DNA of 64,000 nt, taken from Fodinicola feengrottensis (GTDB lineage: Bacteria > Actinomycetota > Actinomycetes > Mycobacteriales > HKI-0501). Position numbers and translations under genes: made by a program. How positions within the stretch are numbered: position 1 is the stretch's first letter; each line of letters opens with the position of its first letter. Under the pieces are notes generated by a model. It saw nothing but the letters and a program-made list of their open reading frames with translations. It did not search any database and was not told the origin of the DNA. Below, piece after piece: positions 39,447 through 48,970 of this stretch. Where the stretch lies: the NCBI RefSeq assembly GCF_010993775.1, contig NZ_WOTO01000015.1:62001-126000 (forward strand), in the 5' to 3' direction.

Positions 39447-39857
39447 AAAAACTCCGAGAGTCTCGACCCCTTTTGAAGGGCAACCGGGTACCTGTCTTTA
39501 ACAGCTCACACGACTATCCGCGAGGATCTCTGCACGCGCTGGGCGCACGTATGGGTCCCACGCGGACATTGCGCAGGGATGGCTCGAATTCGACCTATTC
39601 GAGAGTAGATCATCTGACAACAACGCCGACAATGGACAGATGTCACAATTTTCAATGACAAACCTCAGTATATTCGCACTGCCCGTACCAGTCACCGTGC
39701 CGGGCCCCCCCGACTCACCGACACCGACCTCACGGCGGGGTCCTGACAATCGACCCAGCAATGGAATCCGCCCCCGGACTCGCAAAGTCGGTTCTCGCCA
39801 CCCGCCCCAGCTCTCCACGACCGGGACAGCGATCGCGGCCTTGCATACCTCGACGCA
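39447..39857 (-). promoter_or_regulatory. Upstream region of the terpenoid operon
   Basis: About 410 bp with no supported gene in front of the prenyl synthase ATG. It must contain the promoter for the seven-gene minus-strand operon. AT-rich patches lie at 39590-39670. I see no clear operator palindrome. Confidence 0.5.
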
Positions 39858-40029
39858 CTACAGCTCGGCCAGATACGCGGAGAAATCCCCAGGGTCAATC
39901 CCATCGCGGACAATGACATCACCATGTTCTCGACCCCGCGCAAGCGCCGGTGCCGCCGCTTGCGCACCAAGATTCGGCTTGACACTGGCGTACAGGTCAC
40001 GTGACGCCTCGGTCTCCACCGGCTGCTGA
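39858..40029 (-). pseudogene. Unassigned 3' gene fragment
   Basis: A frame ending at TAG 39858 reads EASRDLYASVKPNLGAQAAA then REHGDVIVRDGIDPGDFSAY, LAEL. Low-complexity-free and protein-like, but no start and no family recognised. Probably the tail of a lost gene. Confidence 0.3.
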
Positions 40030-40088
40030 ACATCGACCTGCTGCAGGAGAGTTCATCGACCCTCCTCACATGCTGGTCTCGCCATCCA

Positions 40089-40225
40089 GGCCAGATTTAC
40101 CTGGCGCGTACCGCGAATTACCGGCGGCTAATCGGGGCTCGCTAGCCTCTGACAAATGACCACGAACCCATCCCCTCAACGACAGGGAGGACCCGTACAG
40201 AACGGCCCTCCAGACCCACAAACAG
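40089..40225 (+). repeat. Degenerate copy of the COG4705 gene leader
   Basis: TTTACCTGGCGC, GGCTAATCG, TAGCCTCTGACAAATGACCA and the following ACAGAACGG align in order with 29578-29700, which spans the upstream region and first codons of the COG4705 gene. Here the frame closes after 30 codons. It is a duplicated regulatory region with a broken 5' coding end. Confidence 0.55.
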
Positions 40226-40256
40226 CCCATTCGGCACCAGCCACCTAGACTCGGTG

Positions 40257-40957
40257 GTTATGGGGTTCAACTTCGACGCTGTTGCTGGCGAACTCCCACT
40301 GATGCAACGAGTGTGGTCGGCAAGCTGTGACGCCACGACCGGTTTCACCTCGACGGTCAAAGGCTCCTCCATGATCGCGTTTGCGCGCAATGGTGACAAG
40401 TGGACGGTGCATGTACGTGGACCGGAGACCAGGGCCACACACCTGACCTGTCCAGAGGGCTGGGAGTTTTTCGGCGTCGAGCTGCAGTTCGTCGGTGCCT
40501 ATCTGCCGCTGTTCCCGCCGTCGGGTCTGGCCAACCTGAACGATGCTCTGTTACCGACCCTGTCAGGGGACCGGATCTTGCTGGACAACCGAGACTGGGA
40601 GATGCCAACCAAGCAGAACGTCGACGTCTTCGTCAACAGGCTTGTACGTGCAGGACTGTTGATCTTCGATCCACTCGTCGAGGAGATCCGTCACGGCGAA
40701 CGACCACGAGCCATGTCGGAACGGATAGCGCAAATCCGGTTCCGCCGGGCCGTTGGAGTATCACGCCGCGCTCGCAGCTCGTCAGCATCGAGCAGGCACA
40801 GCGCGCCGCGCAGTTCCTCGCGGCTGGCGGATCGATCGCCGAGGCGGTCATCGTCGGTGGCTACTACGACCAGCCGCAGCTCGCGCGGGCGATGCGATGG
40901 GCCACCGGCCACACCCCGGGCGAGTTGAGGTCGGCCACCTCGTTCCTCGCGTTCTGA
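40257..40957 (+). pseudogene. AraC-family regulator, one frameshift
   Basis: N-terminal sensor domain of about 150 residues (FNFDAVAGELPLMQRVWSAS, HLTCPEGWEFFGVELQFVGA, LLDNRDWEMPTKQNVDVFVN). After a shift near 40755 the DNA-binding domain VSIEQAQRAAQFLAAGGSIA, EAVIVGGYYDQPQLARAMRW, ATGHTPGELR ends at TGA 40955. The YxDQpxLxRamrrxxGxTPxel block is the second AraC HTH. It lies upstream of a DHFR-like gene on the same strand and may have controlled it. Confidence 0.7.
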
Positions 40958-41068
40958 TCCCCTGGACCGACCTGCTGAGCTGCCTTCACCCGCTTGGGCA
41001 GCACCTCGGAGCCGGCAGGATTCGGTTCGATACAAGACGGTCGATCATCGGACTGGTTGTCTCCGGGG

Positions 41069-41611
41069 ATGCGAAAACTGATCGAATACAACCACCTCTC
41101 GATCGACGGGAGGTTCACCGGCGACGCCTTCTCCGCCGGACAGATGAAGGTCGCCCCCAACGACAAACACTTCGACTATCAGCTCCGACTGTTGGAACAA
41201 GCAGCTGGTCTCGTGCTCGGACGGGTGACCTACGAAGTCTTCGCAGCAACATGGCCAACCATGACCGGCGACCTCGCCGACAAGATCAACTCCCTGCCAA
41301 AGCACGTCGCTTCCAGCACCCTGACCGAGACCACCTGGAACGCCGAGGTGCTCACCGGCAACGCCATCGACGCCATCGCCAAGCTCAAAGAATCCGGCGA
41401 CGGGACGTTGGTGAAGTACGGCAACGGCCCTTTCAGCCGGGCACTCCTGGACGCGGGTCTGCTGGACGAACTGCATCTGAGCATCTCCCCCTTTGTCGCG
41501 GGTTCCGGTGATTCGCTGCTGTCGGGCATCAGCACGACCCCCATGAACCTCACGGGCGTGACCGACATCGGCAACGGCGCGGTGGTACTGGCCTATACAC
41601 CGAGTCGGTAG
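41069..41611 (+). CDS. Dihydrofolate reductase-family (RibD C-terminal) protein
   Basis: 180 residues from ATG 41069. MRKLIEYNHLSIDGRFTGDA, GLVLGRVTYEVFAATWPTMT, INSLPKHVASSTLTETTWNA, LVKYGNGPFSRALLDAGLLD, ELHLSISPFVAGSG. These are the standard blocks of YyaP/RibD-C type NADPH-dependent reductases. Intact. Many paralogues in actinomycetes, substrate usually unknown. Confidence 0.85.
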   Translation: MRKLIEYNHLSIDGRFTGDAFSAGQMKVAPNDKHFDYQLRLLEQAAGLVLGRVTYEVFAATWPTMTGDLADKINSLPKHVASSTLTETTWNAEVLTGNAIDAIAKLKESGDGTLVKYGNGPFSRALLDAGLLDELHLSISPFVAGSGDSLLSGISTTPMNLTGVTDIGNGAVVLAYTPSR

Positions 41612-41817
41612 CCAGACACCACAAGGCTGGTAGCCCGGGTAGATTCGTATTTCTTCACTTGGGTGGGTGTCAATGTGGGCTCCGCGGCTCCCCCTCTGCC
41701 GCGAGTACACCAACGCACCCACCAAGAGGGTCACCACGGACGCTCAATCCACCGCAGGATTCCCATCGGGGACTGTATTTTTATCGGTGGTGCGCCGTGT
41801 CAACGGACACTTGTGCC

Positions 41818-41878
41818 TCCGGTTTGGCGGTCTTTTCTTCTCCGGGTTGGTGGACTGGTTTTCTCCGGGGGGGTGGAC
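41818..41878 (+). repeat. Left-end triple repeat of IS A
   Basis: TCCGGTTTGGCGGTC, TCCGGGTTGGTGGAC and TCCGGGGGGGTGGAC at exactly 23-bp spacing. Likely IstA binding sites. Confidence 0.75.
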
Positions 41879-41894
41879 ACGGGGGTCCGGTTGT

Positions 41895-42675
41895 TTAGGG
41901 TTGTTTCAGGGGTGTGACTCCTTTCCCTGCGAGGGCTTCGGCGAGTCGGTGCGATTCGCCGGTGGTTTGGACGAGGTGCGCGTGGTGAAGTAGCCGGTCG
42001 ACGGTGGCTGTGGCCAGAGTTTTTGGCATTATTGTGTCGAATCCTGACGGATGGATGTTGCTGGTGACCGCGATCGAGCGGCGCTCGTATGCGGCGTCGA
42101 CGATCCGGTAGAACGCCTCGGCGGCGTCCTGGCCGGCGGGCAGCATGCCGATGTCATCGACCACGATCAGGTCGCAGCGGCAGATCCGGGCGACGGTGCG
42201 GGCGATCGAGGCGTCGACCTTGGACTTGCTGATGGTCTGGGTGAGGGTTTCCAGGGTGAACCAGGCGACCCGCAGGTCCTGCTCGATCGCGGCGTGAGCG
42301 AGCGCTTCGACGAAGTGGCTCTTGCCTGTGCCGGACGGGCCGGCCACCGCCAGATTCTCCCCGCGACTGATCCACTCCAGTGTGGACAGTGAGTTCTGGG
42401 TGGCCTCGGAGATCGAGGACTCCTCGGCCCGCCAGGTAGAGAATGTCTTACCGGTTGGGGAAATTCGCGGTCCTGCGGCGCATCCGGCGGGTCGCGGAGT
42501 CGCGGCCGGTGACTTCCTCGGTGATCAGCACCCGCAGGACTTCGGCGGGGTCCCAGCGTTGCGCGCGGGCGGTGGCCAGCACGTCTGGGGCTGCTTTGCG
42601 CAGGTAGGGCAGCCGCATCCGGCGCAGCAGCTGCTCCAGATCGACGGGCAGGGCGGGTGCGGTGGGTGTGTTCAT
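41895..42675 (-). pseudogene. IstB-like ATPase of IS A, one frameshift
   Basis: N-terminal VDLEQLLRRMRLPYLRKAAP from ATG 42675 (overlapping the IstA stop). One extra A near 42462 breaks the frame before TGKTFSTWRAEESS. Then GENLAVAGPSGTGKSHFVEA (Walker A), CDLIVVDDIGMLPAGQDAAE (Walker B), ERRSIAVTSNIHPSGFD and TVDRLLHHAHLVQTTGESHR. AAA+ transposition helper of IS21 elements, about 260 aa. Confidence 0.85.
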
Positions 42676-44170
42676 GCGCCGAACCCTTCCCAGCCGCTGG
42701 TGCCCGGTTGCGCCGAATGCGTCTCGTCGGCGTAGACGACGTCGCTGGGCGCGCCGGACAGTGCGAGGTGGTCCAGGATGGCGGCCAGGTCGGTGTCACC
42801 GAACCGGCCGGCCATCGCGGCCAGCCCGAGGGCGGTGTCGACCTTCTCCGCGCCCAGAATGGTGGCCAGTTCGACCGCGCGGGCCATCTTGGACCGGATC
42901 CGCTGCGCTCCGGTGGCGCTGGCCTCGATCAGCCACCGGTGCGCTCCTTCACCGATGCCGCAGAACGCGACCTCGGCCTCGCTGCGCGGCCGGACCCGCG
43001 GTGGGCGGGGTTCGTTGCCGCCGGGGTGGTTCGGGTAGTGCTCGTCGTCGATGCGCGGGTTTCCGGGCGTGGACAGGGCATGCCGGGCGATCTCGGTCAG
43101 CCCGGTGCTGGTCATGCCGGTGATCACCAGCTCGTCGCCGACCACCCGGCACCACACCCGGGTGCCCACATGTCCGGGCGGGGTGGAGTACCGGACCGAG
43201 GAGAACCGAATCGTCTGGTCGTCATCGACCAGGCGTTCCTCACCGAGCGCGGTGGTGTGCGGTTCGGTCGGCAGTGCGTGCAGAACCGCGCGCTCAGTCG
43301 CCAGCCGGTCGACCGGGGCGGCCTTGGTCTCCCGGTGCGGACGGGCGTTTATCCTTTCGCGCCAGTCAAAACACGCGTCCGCGAGCTCGGCGAACGAGGC
43401 GTAGGCGGATGCCAGGTTCGCGGTGGTGGGCACCAGGTCGGCCTTGGCGATCTCTTGACCGTGTGCTCCGCGCCGCCCTTGGACTCCGGGTCGAACGGCT
43501 GACACGTTTCCACCTTGCAGCCATAGTGCCGGCCCAGCGCGACCACGTCGGGATGCCGGACCGGGACGCCGGCGATCCGGTCGACCGTGACAGTTTTGGG
43601 GTTATCAGTCAACAAATACGTCGGCGCGCCGCCCAGTATCCGCAACGTGGCATCGACACAAGCGATCAATGTCGGTAGGGTTTGGTCCCAGGCCGGCAAA
43701 ACAACCCGGAACCGGGACCACGACAGCCACGCGCAGAACAACTGCGTGCGTCGCCCGCCGATCCGCGGCCCCTCGCCCCAGTCAAATTGCAGCCACATAC
43801 CTGGCTCGGGCACCCACGGCCGATACGCCCGCCGGTTGCCGGCTCGCCACGCCTGCTTGGCCTCTGCGACCGCACGGCGGGTCGACCGGTCGGTGCCGGT
43901 GAACCCCATCGCCACCAGCCGCTGGTGCACCACGTCCGCGCGAACCTTGCCGCTGGACTTTTCCACCAGTTCCTCGATTTTCTCCACGAACTCGTCCACC
44001 GCGCGACTCCGCCTGGTCCGCGCCACCGGGTCCAGACCGGCGTCCCGCAACGCGACATACCGCGAAACAGTCTTCTCATCACATCCTGCAAGCTTCGCCG
44101 CTGAATGCGCACAACGGGTCAAATCGAACGCTTCCAAGATCTCCATAACGTCCCTGTCAGACTTAGCCAC
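42672..44170 (-). pseudogene. IstA-like transposase of IS A, one frameshift
   Basis: GTG 44170 starts AKSDRDVMEILEAFDLTRCA with an HTH (AAKLAGCDEKTVSRYV). DDE core: WLQFDWGEGPRIGGRRTQLF (D), PTYLLTDNPKTVTVDRIAG (D), FDPESKGGAEHTVK (E). An AG duplication at about 43455 breaks the frame just after the Glu. The C-terminal part (IAKADLVPTTANLASAYASF onward) continues to TGA 42672. About 498 residues after repair. Confidence 0.85.
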
Positions 44171-44277
44171 AGATCCCTCCGGACGGTCGCTGGCACTGAT
44201 CGGCAACCAGAGCCAAACCGGCCGGAGGGATCCCACGCGGCGATCAACAAAACCTGGGCGATTCCCGGAAATCTCGT

Positions 44278-44337
44278 GTCCATACACCCGGAAGAATCAT
44301 GTCCACCAACCCGGACTCAACTGTCCGCGCACCCGGA
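44278..44337 (-). repeat. Right-end triple repeat of IS A
   Basis: Inverted counterparts GTCCATACACCCGGA, GTCCACCAACCCGGA and GTCCGCGCACCCGGA at 23- and 22-bp spacing, facing the left-end array. Confidence 0.75.
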
Positions 44338-44402
44338 TTTTTTCATTGTCCGCGCGGACGCACGCGGCATAACGAGTTGTTCGGCATAAGATCCGCGCGT
44401 AT

Positions 44403-45650
44403 TTGAGTGGCGCTCGGGAGCCTGGTAAGCGGGTCCGGTCTGAGCCGGTGGTGATCGCGGAGTTCGTGCCGTATTGCCGGCAGCGGCTGGTTGATGATCC
44501 GCATTTGTGGGCGTCGACGTTGTTCGACGAGGTCGTCGCGTTGGGGTTCACTGGTTCGTATCCGTCGCTGACCGCGGCGATCCGCGATCTGGGGCTGCGT
44601 CCGCATTGCGAGGCGTGTGACCGGTCCAAGGGCCGTGACACCGCGGTGATCGCGCACCCGGCGGGCGCGGAGACGCAATGGGATTGGTTGGAACTTCCTG
44701 ATCCACCATCGGCGTGGGGCCTGGGAAAGCACGCGCATCTACTGGTCGGCGCTCTCGCGCATTCCTCGCGGTGGCGCGGAGTTTTGGCTACCAGTGAGGA
44801 TTTCCCGCATCTGGTCGAGGCGATGGACGCTGTCGTGGCGCGCCTGGGTGGGCTGACCAAGGTGTGGCGGTTCGACCGGATGTCCACCGTTTGCTATCCA
44901 CCGACCGGTGCGGTACTGCCCAGTTTCGGTGAAGTGGCGAAACATTACGGAGTCACCGTCGTTATTTGCCCACCGAGGCGGGGAAACCGCAAAGGCGTTG
45001 TCGAAAAGGCGAATCATTCCGCCGCGCAACGATGGTGGCGAACATTACCGGACGAGACCACGCCGGCCCAGGCTCAGGCGTTGCTGGATCGACTCACCGC
45101 CCGGTTGGACACCCGCAAGCGGATGCTCGACGGGGCGCCGACCACGGTCGGCGCGCTGGCTGACGCTGAACCTTTGCGTCCCCCGCCGGGGGTGGTGTTC
45201 CCGGCCGAGCTGTCCGATGAGCGGACCGTGACCGCGCAAGGATTGGTGTCCTGGCGTGGAAACTCCTACTCGGTGCCGCCAGGCCTGACCGGTGCCAGGG
45301 TGCTGCTCACGCACCGGTTGGGCACCGAACTGGTGCGCATCGCCACCCCCACCGGCGCGGTCGTGGCCGCGCACACGCGCGCCCTGGACGGCGCGGGGCG
45401 GGTGGTCCGAGACGACGGCCACGTGGCGGCCTTAGAGAAGAAGGTCCTGGCCGGGTTCACCGATAAGCCGCCCTGCAAACACAAAACCCGCCGACCACCG
45501 TCGGCCGCCGCGCTAGCCGAAGCTGATCGCCTACGCGGCCATTCGACCCCTGACCCGGCATCGAAGGTGGTGATCGATTTCTCCGTTTACGTCAATGCCG
45601 CTGACCGGCTCGCGACCCGCGCCGGCCAGAAGAAACAAGGAAATTCCTGA
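44403..45650 (+). pseudogene. IstA-like transposase of IS B, N-terminally truncated
   Basis: 415 residues from TTG 44403. VVIAEFVPYCRQRLVDDPHL, ASTLFDEVVALGFTGSYPSL, TQWDWLELPDPPSAWGLGKH (first Asp in the QWDW block), RFDRMSTVCYPPTGAVLPSF (second), and CPPRRGNRKGVVEKANHSAA (Glu). The DDE domain and C-terminal beta-barrel (LSDERTVTAQGLVSWRGNSY) are complete. The usual 60-80-residue HTH domain is absent; a TAA lies just upstream in frame. Confidence 0.8.
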
Positions 45651-45671
45651 CCAGAGAAAGGAAACTCGATC

Positions 45672-46484
45672 GTGAGCACACTCAACGCGCCGCAGATGAG
45701 CGAAGCGCGCCGCTACCAGCAGCTCAAAGCCCACCTGTCCTACCTGAAACTGGCCGACGCGGCCGATGCGTTACCGCGGATCCTGGACGCCGCCCGCGCG
45801 GAAAACCTCTCGGTGACCGCCGCGCTGGAACGGCTGCTGGAGATCGAGGTCAACGCCACCGAAGCCCGCCGGCTGGCCTCCCGGCTCCGGTTCGCCTGCC
45901 TGCCCAATCCGCACACCCTGGCCGATTTCGACTTCTCCGCCCAACCCGGCGTCGACGAGCCTCTGGTCCGCGACCTTGCGACCTTACGGTTCGTTGACGA
46001 CGCGGCCAACGCGCTGCTGGTAGGCCCTCCAGGGGTCGGCAAGACCATGCTGGCCACCGCGTTGGCGCGCGCCGCCGCCGAAGCCGGTCACCGGGTCCAC
46101 TTCACCACCGCCGCCGACCTCGCCGCCCGCTGCCACAAAGCAGCCCTGGAAGGGCGCTGGGCGACCTGCATGCGGTTCTTCGCCGGACCCCGACTCCTGG
46201 TCATCGACGAACTGGGCTATCTGCCGCTTCCCGGCGACGGCGCCAGCGCCCTTTTCCAAGTAATAAACCAAAGATACCTCAAATCCAGCACCATCCTGAC
46301 CACCAACGTCGGAATCGCCGACTGGGCAACCGCCTTCGGTGACGCGACCGTCGCCGCGGCCATGCTCGACCGGCTGCTACACCGCGCCACCGTCATCGGA
46401 ATCGACGGACCCAGCTACCGACTCCGCCACCACCAACACACCGCCGACACCCTCCGCAAGGCAGTCAACGCTCATGCTTCCTAA
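45672..46484 (+). CDS. istB: IstB-like ATPase of IS B
   Basis: 270 residues from GTG 45672, AGAAAGGAAA upstream. NALLVGPPGVGKTMLATALA (Walker A), RLLVIDELGYLPLPGDGASA (Walker B), STILTTNVGIADWATAFGDA (sensor) and MLDRLLHRATVIGIDGPSYR. Complete AAA+ IstB, 20 bp after istA. Supports target selection and transposase assembly. Confidence 0.9.
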   Translation: MSTLNAPQMSEARRYQQLKAHLSYLKLADAADALPRILDAARAENLSVTAALERLLEIEVNATEARRLASRLRFACLPNPHTLADFDFSAQPGVDEPLVRDLATLRFVDDAANALLVGPPGVGKTMLATALARAAAEAGHRVHFTTAADLAARCHKAALEGRWATCMRFFAGPRLLVIDELGYLPLPGDGASALFQVINQRYLKSSTILTTNVGIADWATAFGDATVAAAMLDRLLHRATVIGIDGPSYRLRHHQHTADTLRKAVNAHAS

Positions 46485-46528
46485 CAACGACAACGAAACC
46501 CGAAGCTGCCCGATCTGCTGGACCAACT

Positions 46529-47136
46529 TCACACCCAGCCTGGTCCTGCCTGCCAGCCCAGCGCACCGTCTCCCGCCCTTAACGCCGGGTGCAGACCAAG
46601 ACCGGCGAGCCGGGCGCGTGCGGCTTCGACCAGCGCCGGGTCGATGTCGACGGATACGACGTTCGCGTCGCCAAGGCGGTGCGCCAACAACGCGGTGTTG
46701 TATCCGGTGCCGGTACCGATCTCCAACACCCGGCACCCCTGGTGTCCGGTCGCGGTGTCGGGGGGGGCGGCGGCGCTGATGTTGAGGCGGTCCAGCATGA
46801 CCGCCATGACCGATGGCTGGCTGGACGAGGAGGTCGGCAGGTCCTGCCGCGCGGTCCCGGCACCGGTTGACGCGGTTTGGGTCAGCAGCGCGTTGTCGGA
46901 GTACACCTCCGCCCACCAGCTCGGGGTGCCGGTCGGCAACTCGATGAATCCCGAACTGTCTCCGGTCAACACGTGCGGGGTGAACAGGTGCCGGGGAATG
47001 CTGGCGAATGCGTGTTTCCAGCTGGGGGGTCTGGCACCACGCCCTCAGCCTCCAACACGGCCGCCAAGGCCGCAGCGTGCTTCTTCCACGCGCCATTGTC
47101 GCCGCCGGCTGTGGTGTCGTTTTCTGATGTGCTCAT
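46529..47136 (-). pseudogene. PIMT-like methyltransferase of graspetide locus, truncated and frameshifted
   Basis: From ATG 47136 (overlapping the ATP-grasp stop): STSENDTTAGG, KKHAAALAAVLEAEGVVPD. A C6-run indel near 47030 leads to WKHAFASIPRHLFTPHVLTG, WWAEVYSDNALLTQTAS, VMAVMLDRLNISAAAPP, HQGCRVLEIGTGTGYNTALL, NVVSVDIDPALVEAARARL. This is the L-isoaspartyl-methyltransferase fold found with ATP-grasp RiPPs, whose characterised relatives convert an Asp to aspartimide. The protein ends after GALGWQAG near 46545, missing roughly the last half, at the edge of IS element B. Not functional as it stands. Confidence 0.8.
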
Positions 47137-48185
47137 GTTTTGCTGTCACCATTCAGATTTGTTGCGGTGAGGCAGTCGGCGATCGCGTCTGCGATGGGGA
47201 GGTCGCATTCTTCGGCCAGCCAGCCCCAGACCCCGTTGGCGTTGGCTTCAAGGGTGATCCATTGCCCGTCCGGCCGGATAACGAAATCAAATGCCGAGTA
47301 CGCCAATCCCGCGGACCGCAGGTACGCGGCGATACCGGCACGGACCTGCACAGGGACCTCGATCGGTTCGTACCGCAAATTGTCATAGTCGGACCGCCAG
47401 TCCACCAACGCCGCCGAGCTGTCGGCGTGGATTGCCACCGCGAACAGCTTGTCCCCGACCGCGGTTACCCGGCACTCGCACTTTTTGTCTTGCCAGACTT
47501 GGAAAAGGTGCGCCGTAGCGGCGACGCTGGCCAACTCCTCACCCGCACGCTCGATGTCGCCACGGGACAATCGGCGGGTATAGACGATGGACTCGCCACC
47601 GTCTTCCCACACGATCGGCTCAGCCAGCGGCTTGACCACCAGATCTCCGTACGCGGCAGCGAAATCGCGGACGTCGGCTGGATTGTTCGTGATAAGGGTC
47701 GGCGCGACAGCCAGGCCGGCGTGCTTGAGCTGGGCGAGTTGCCGGGGCTTGTATTCGGCGTCGGCGATAGCGCCCGGGTGCGACACCCACCGGGCCGCCA
47801 GGCTGGCCAATACGCCGCCCACGCCGGTCCGTGCCTGGGCGTTGCAGAACCGCCGCTCCGGCTCGGACAACCCCGCCGGTAGGTCGAACGCGCCCGGTTT
47901 GCGGTAGTACACCGCTGCCACATCGCGCAGCCGCAACACCTGACCAGCCACCTCCACCTCACCACCCCAGCCACCGGACCCGGCCCGCTCTCCGGCCTCG
48001 GGCTCAGCGGACAACTGGGCGGACAGGGCCATACGCTGCGGGAAATCGGCGGTGTCCAGCACCATCCACCGCACACCCCGCGCATCCAGGCTCGCGCCGA
48101 CCTGCTCCACCGCCCAATCGTCGGCCTGACCCAGCACGAGCACCATCGGACCCTCACCGGCCGCCGCAGAACCCAGCGCGGTCAT
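47133..48185 (-). CDS. ATP-grasp ribosomal peptide maturase (TgmB-like)
   Basis: 350 residues, intact, ATG 48185. PMVLVLGQADDWAVEQVGAS, AAVYYRKPGAFDLPAGLSEP, LAARWVSHPGAIADAEYKPR, QLAQLKHAGLAVAPTLITNN. Then the ATP-grasp core: AAYGDLVVKPLAEPIVWEDG with Lys, LFQVWQDKKCECRVTAVGDK, SAFDFVIRPDGQWITLEANA, NANGVWGWLAEECDLPIADA. The RP(G/N)xxxLP-like and (E)ANPNGxWxWle blocks are TgmB hallmarks. Expected to form ester or amide macrocycles between Ser/Thr/Lys and Asp/Glu side chains of the precursor encoded just upstream. Confidence 0.9.
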   Translation of the reverse strand: MTALGSAAAGEGPMVLVLGQADDWAVEQVGASLDARGVRWMVLDTADFPQRMALSAQLSAEPEAGERAGSGGWGGEVEVAGQVLRLRDVAAVYYRKPGAFDLPAGLSEPERRFCNAQARTGVGGVLASLAARWVSHPGAIADAEYKPRQLAQLKHAGLAVAPTLITNNPADVRDFAAAYGDLVVKPLAEPIVWEDGGESIVYTRRLSRGDIERAGEELASVAATAHLFQVWQDKKCECRVTAVGDKLFAVAIHADSSAALVDWRSDYDNLRYEPIEVPVQVRAGIAAYLRSAGLAYSAFDFVIRPDGQWITLEANANGVWGWLAEECDLPIADAIADCLTATNLNGDSKT

Positions 48186-48186
48186 A

Positions 48187-48380
48187 TCAGCTGTCCGGGA
48201 CGGTGTAGGAGTCGTCAACCTCCCGGTTATCCAACCGGGTCCGCTGCGGAATCGTCCGCTGACTCGCGGGCGTGCGGTGCTTGGCCAGCAACAGCTCCGG
48301 CAGGCCATCCAGCCCACCGTTCCGGCGGACAGGCCGCACCGCGCGAAGGACAAACGGCCGCGCCGCGCTGGGCGGCTCAT
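48187..48380 (-). pseudogene. Probable ATP-grasp-modified RiPP precursor (TgmA-like), 5-bp duplication
   Basis: The frame ending at TGA 48187, two bases before tgmB, reads RPFVLRAVRPVRRNGGLDGL, PELLLAKHRTPASQRTIPQR, TRLDNREVDDSYTVPDS. RPF-x-LR-x-x-RP is the recognition motif of GRASP-target precursors, and the Thr/Ser plus Asp/Glu-rich tail is a plausible core. The frame joins ATG 48380 (MSRPA) only if one CGCGG of the tandem pair at 48358-48367 is removed, giving 62 residues. A non-canonical upstream start in the present frame cannot be excluded. Confidence 0.5.
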
Positions 48381-48673
48381 TATTGGCTGGCCGCGACCCC
48401 CCAGATCCACCGGAAAACGGTACGACGCCGGCATCACCGGATCGTGCCCCGCCGAGTCCCTGACCAACCTGCCTCGTGATTGGTCAATCCCTGCTTCCGC
48501 TGACCGCTCCATGACCGGTTCTCCTTCCGCTGCATTCATAGGATGGTGTTGGTCCTGCTGGAATCGCGCCGTCGATGCCGTCGTCCCCACGGCTTGGCTG
48601 GTAGGTTGCCCAGCGCCAACATCGCGCCGCGTGATCGTGCGTTCATAGATGCCGGAAGGTTCGCGCGCTGTGG

Positions 48674-48910
48674 TCAGGGCTCATCGTCGTCCTGCCTGAG
48701 GCACGCCATGGGGAACGTGACCAATTCAAGGATGTCGACCTTGTCCAGCAGCGAGGCGTAACTTTCCTCAAGGTTGTCCGTGCGCTTGAGCAGGTATTCG
48801 ATGACTTCCTGCTGAGTCTCGATGGTGTTGATCAGAAGTTGCATGGCCTGCTGGTTTGGTCGCAGCCGTGCTGGGCGCGGGATATGCCTGGTCGTGGGTC
48901 GCGGAATCAT
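48674..48910 (-). CDS. Small coiled-coil protein, unknown function
   Basis: 78 residues, ATG 48910. RPNQQAMQLLINTIETQQEV, IEYLLKRTDNLEESYASLLD, KVDILELV: heptad-like leucines and isoleucines over about 45 residues, then an acidic tail DDDEP. AAAGGTCATTC precedes the start. Same strand as the RiPP genes. Might scaffold or regulate; no family recognised. Confidence 0.5.
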   Translation of the reverse strand: MIPRPTTRHIPRPARLRPNQQAMQLLINTIETQQEVIEYLLKRTDNLEESYASLLDKVDILELVTFPMACLRQDDDEP

Positions 48911-48970
48911 TGACGAATGACCTTTCCTCTATATGGCAGCGAACTATTGGTTGTTCGAACAGATTTCTCT

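Larger units (their letters stand above)
41800..44350 (-). mobile_element. IS21-family insertion sequence A (frameshifted)
   Basis: Two overlapping minus-strand genes, istA and istB, lie between inverted arrays of a 15-bp sequence related to TCCGGGTTGGTGGAC. The left copies start at 41818, 41841 and 41864; the right complementary copies start at 44278, 44301 and 44323. This matches IS21 ends, which carry multiple transposase-binding repeats. Exact terminal dinucleotides could not be fixed. Each gene has a frame disruption, so the copy is probably inactive. Confidence 0.8.
44351..46545 (+). mobile_element. IS21-family insertion sequence B, left end missing
   Basis: Plus-strand istA-istB pair of a different IS21 subgroup from element A. 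The transposase lacks its N-terminal HTH and no left inverted repeat is seen, because element A ends directly upstream. The right end lies near 46545, where the methyltransferase of the RiPP locus loses its family sequence. Element B therefore probably inserted into the RiPP locus and was later cut by element A. Confidence 0.65.
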
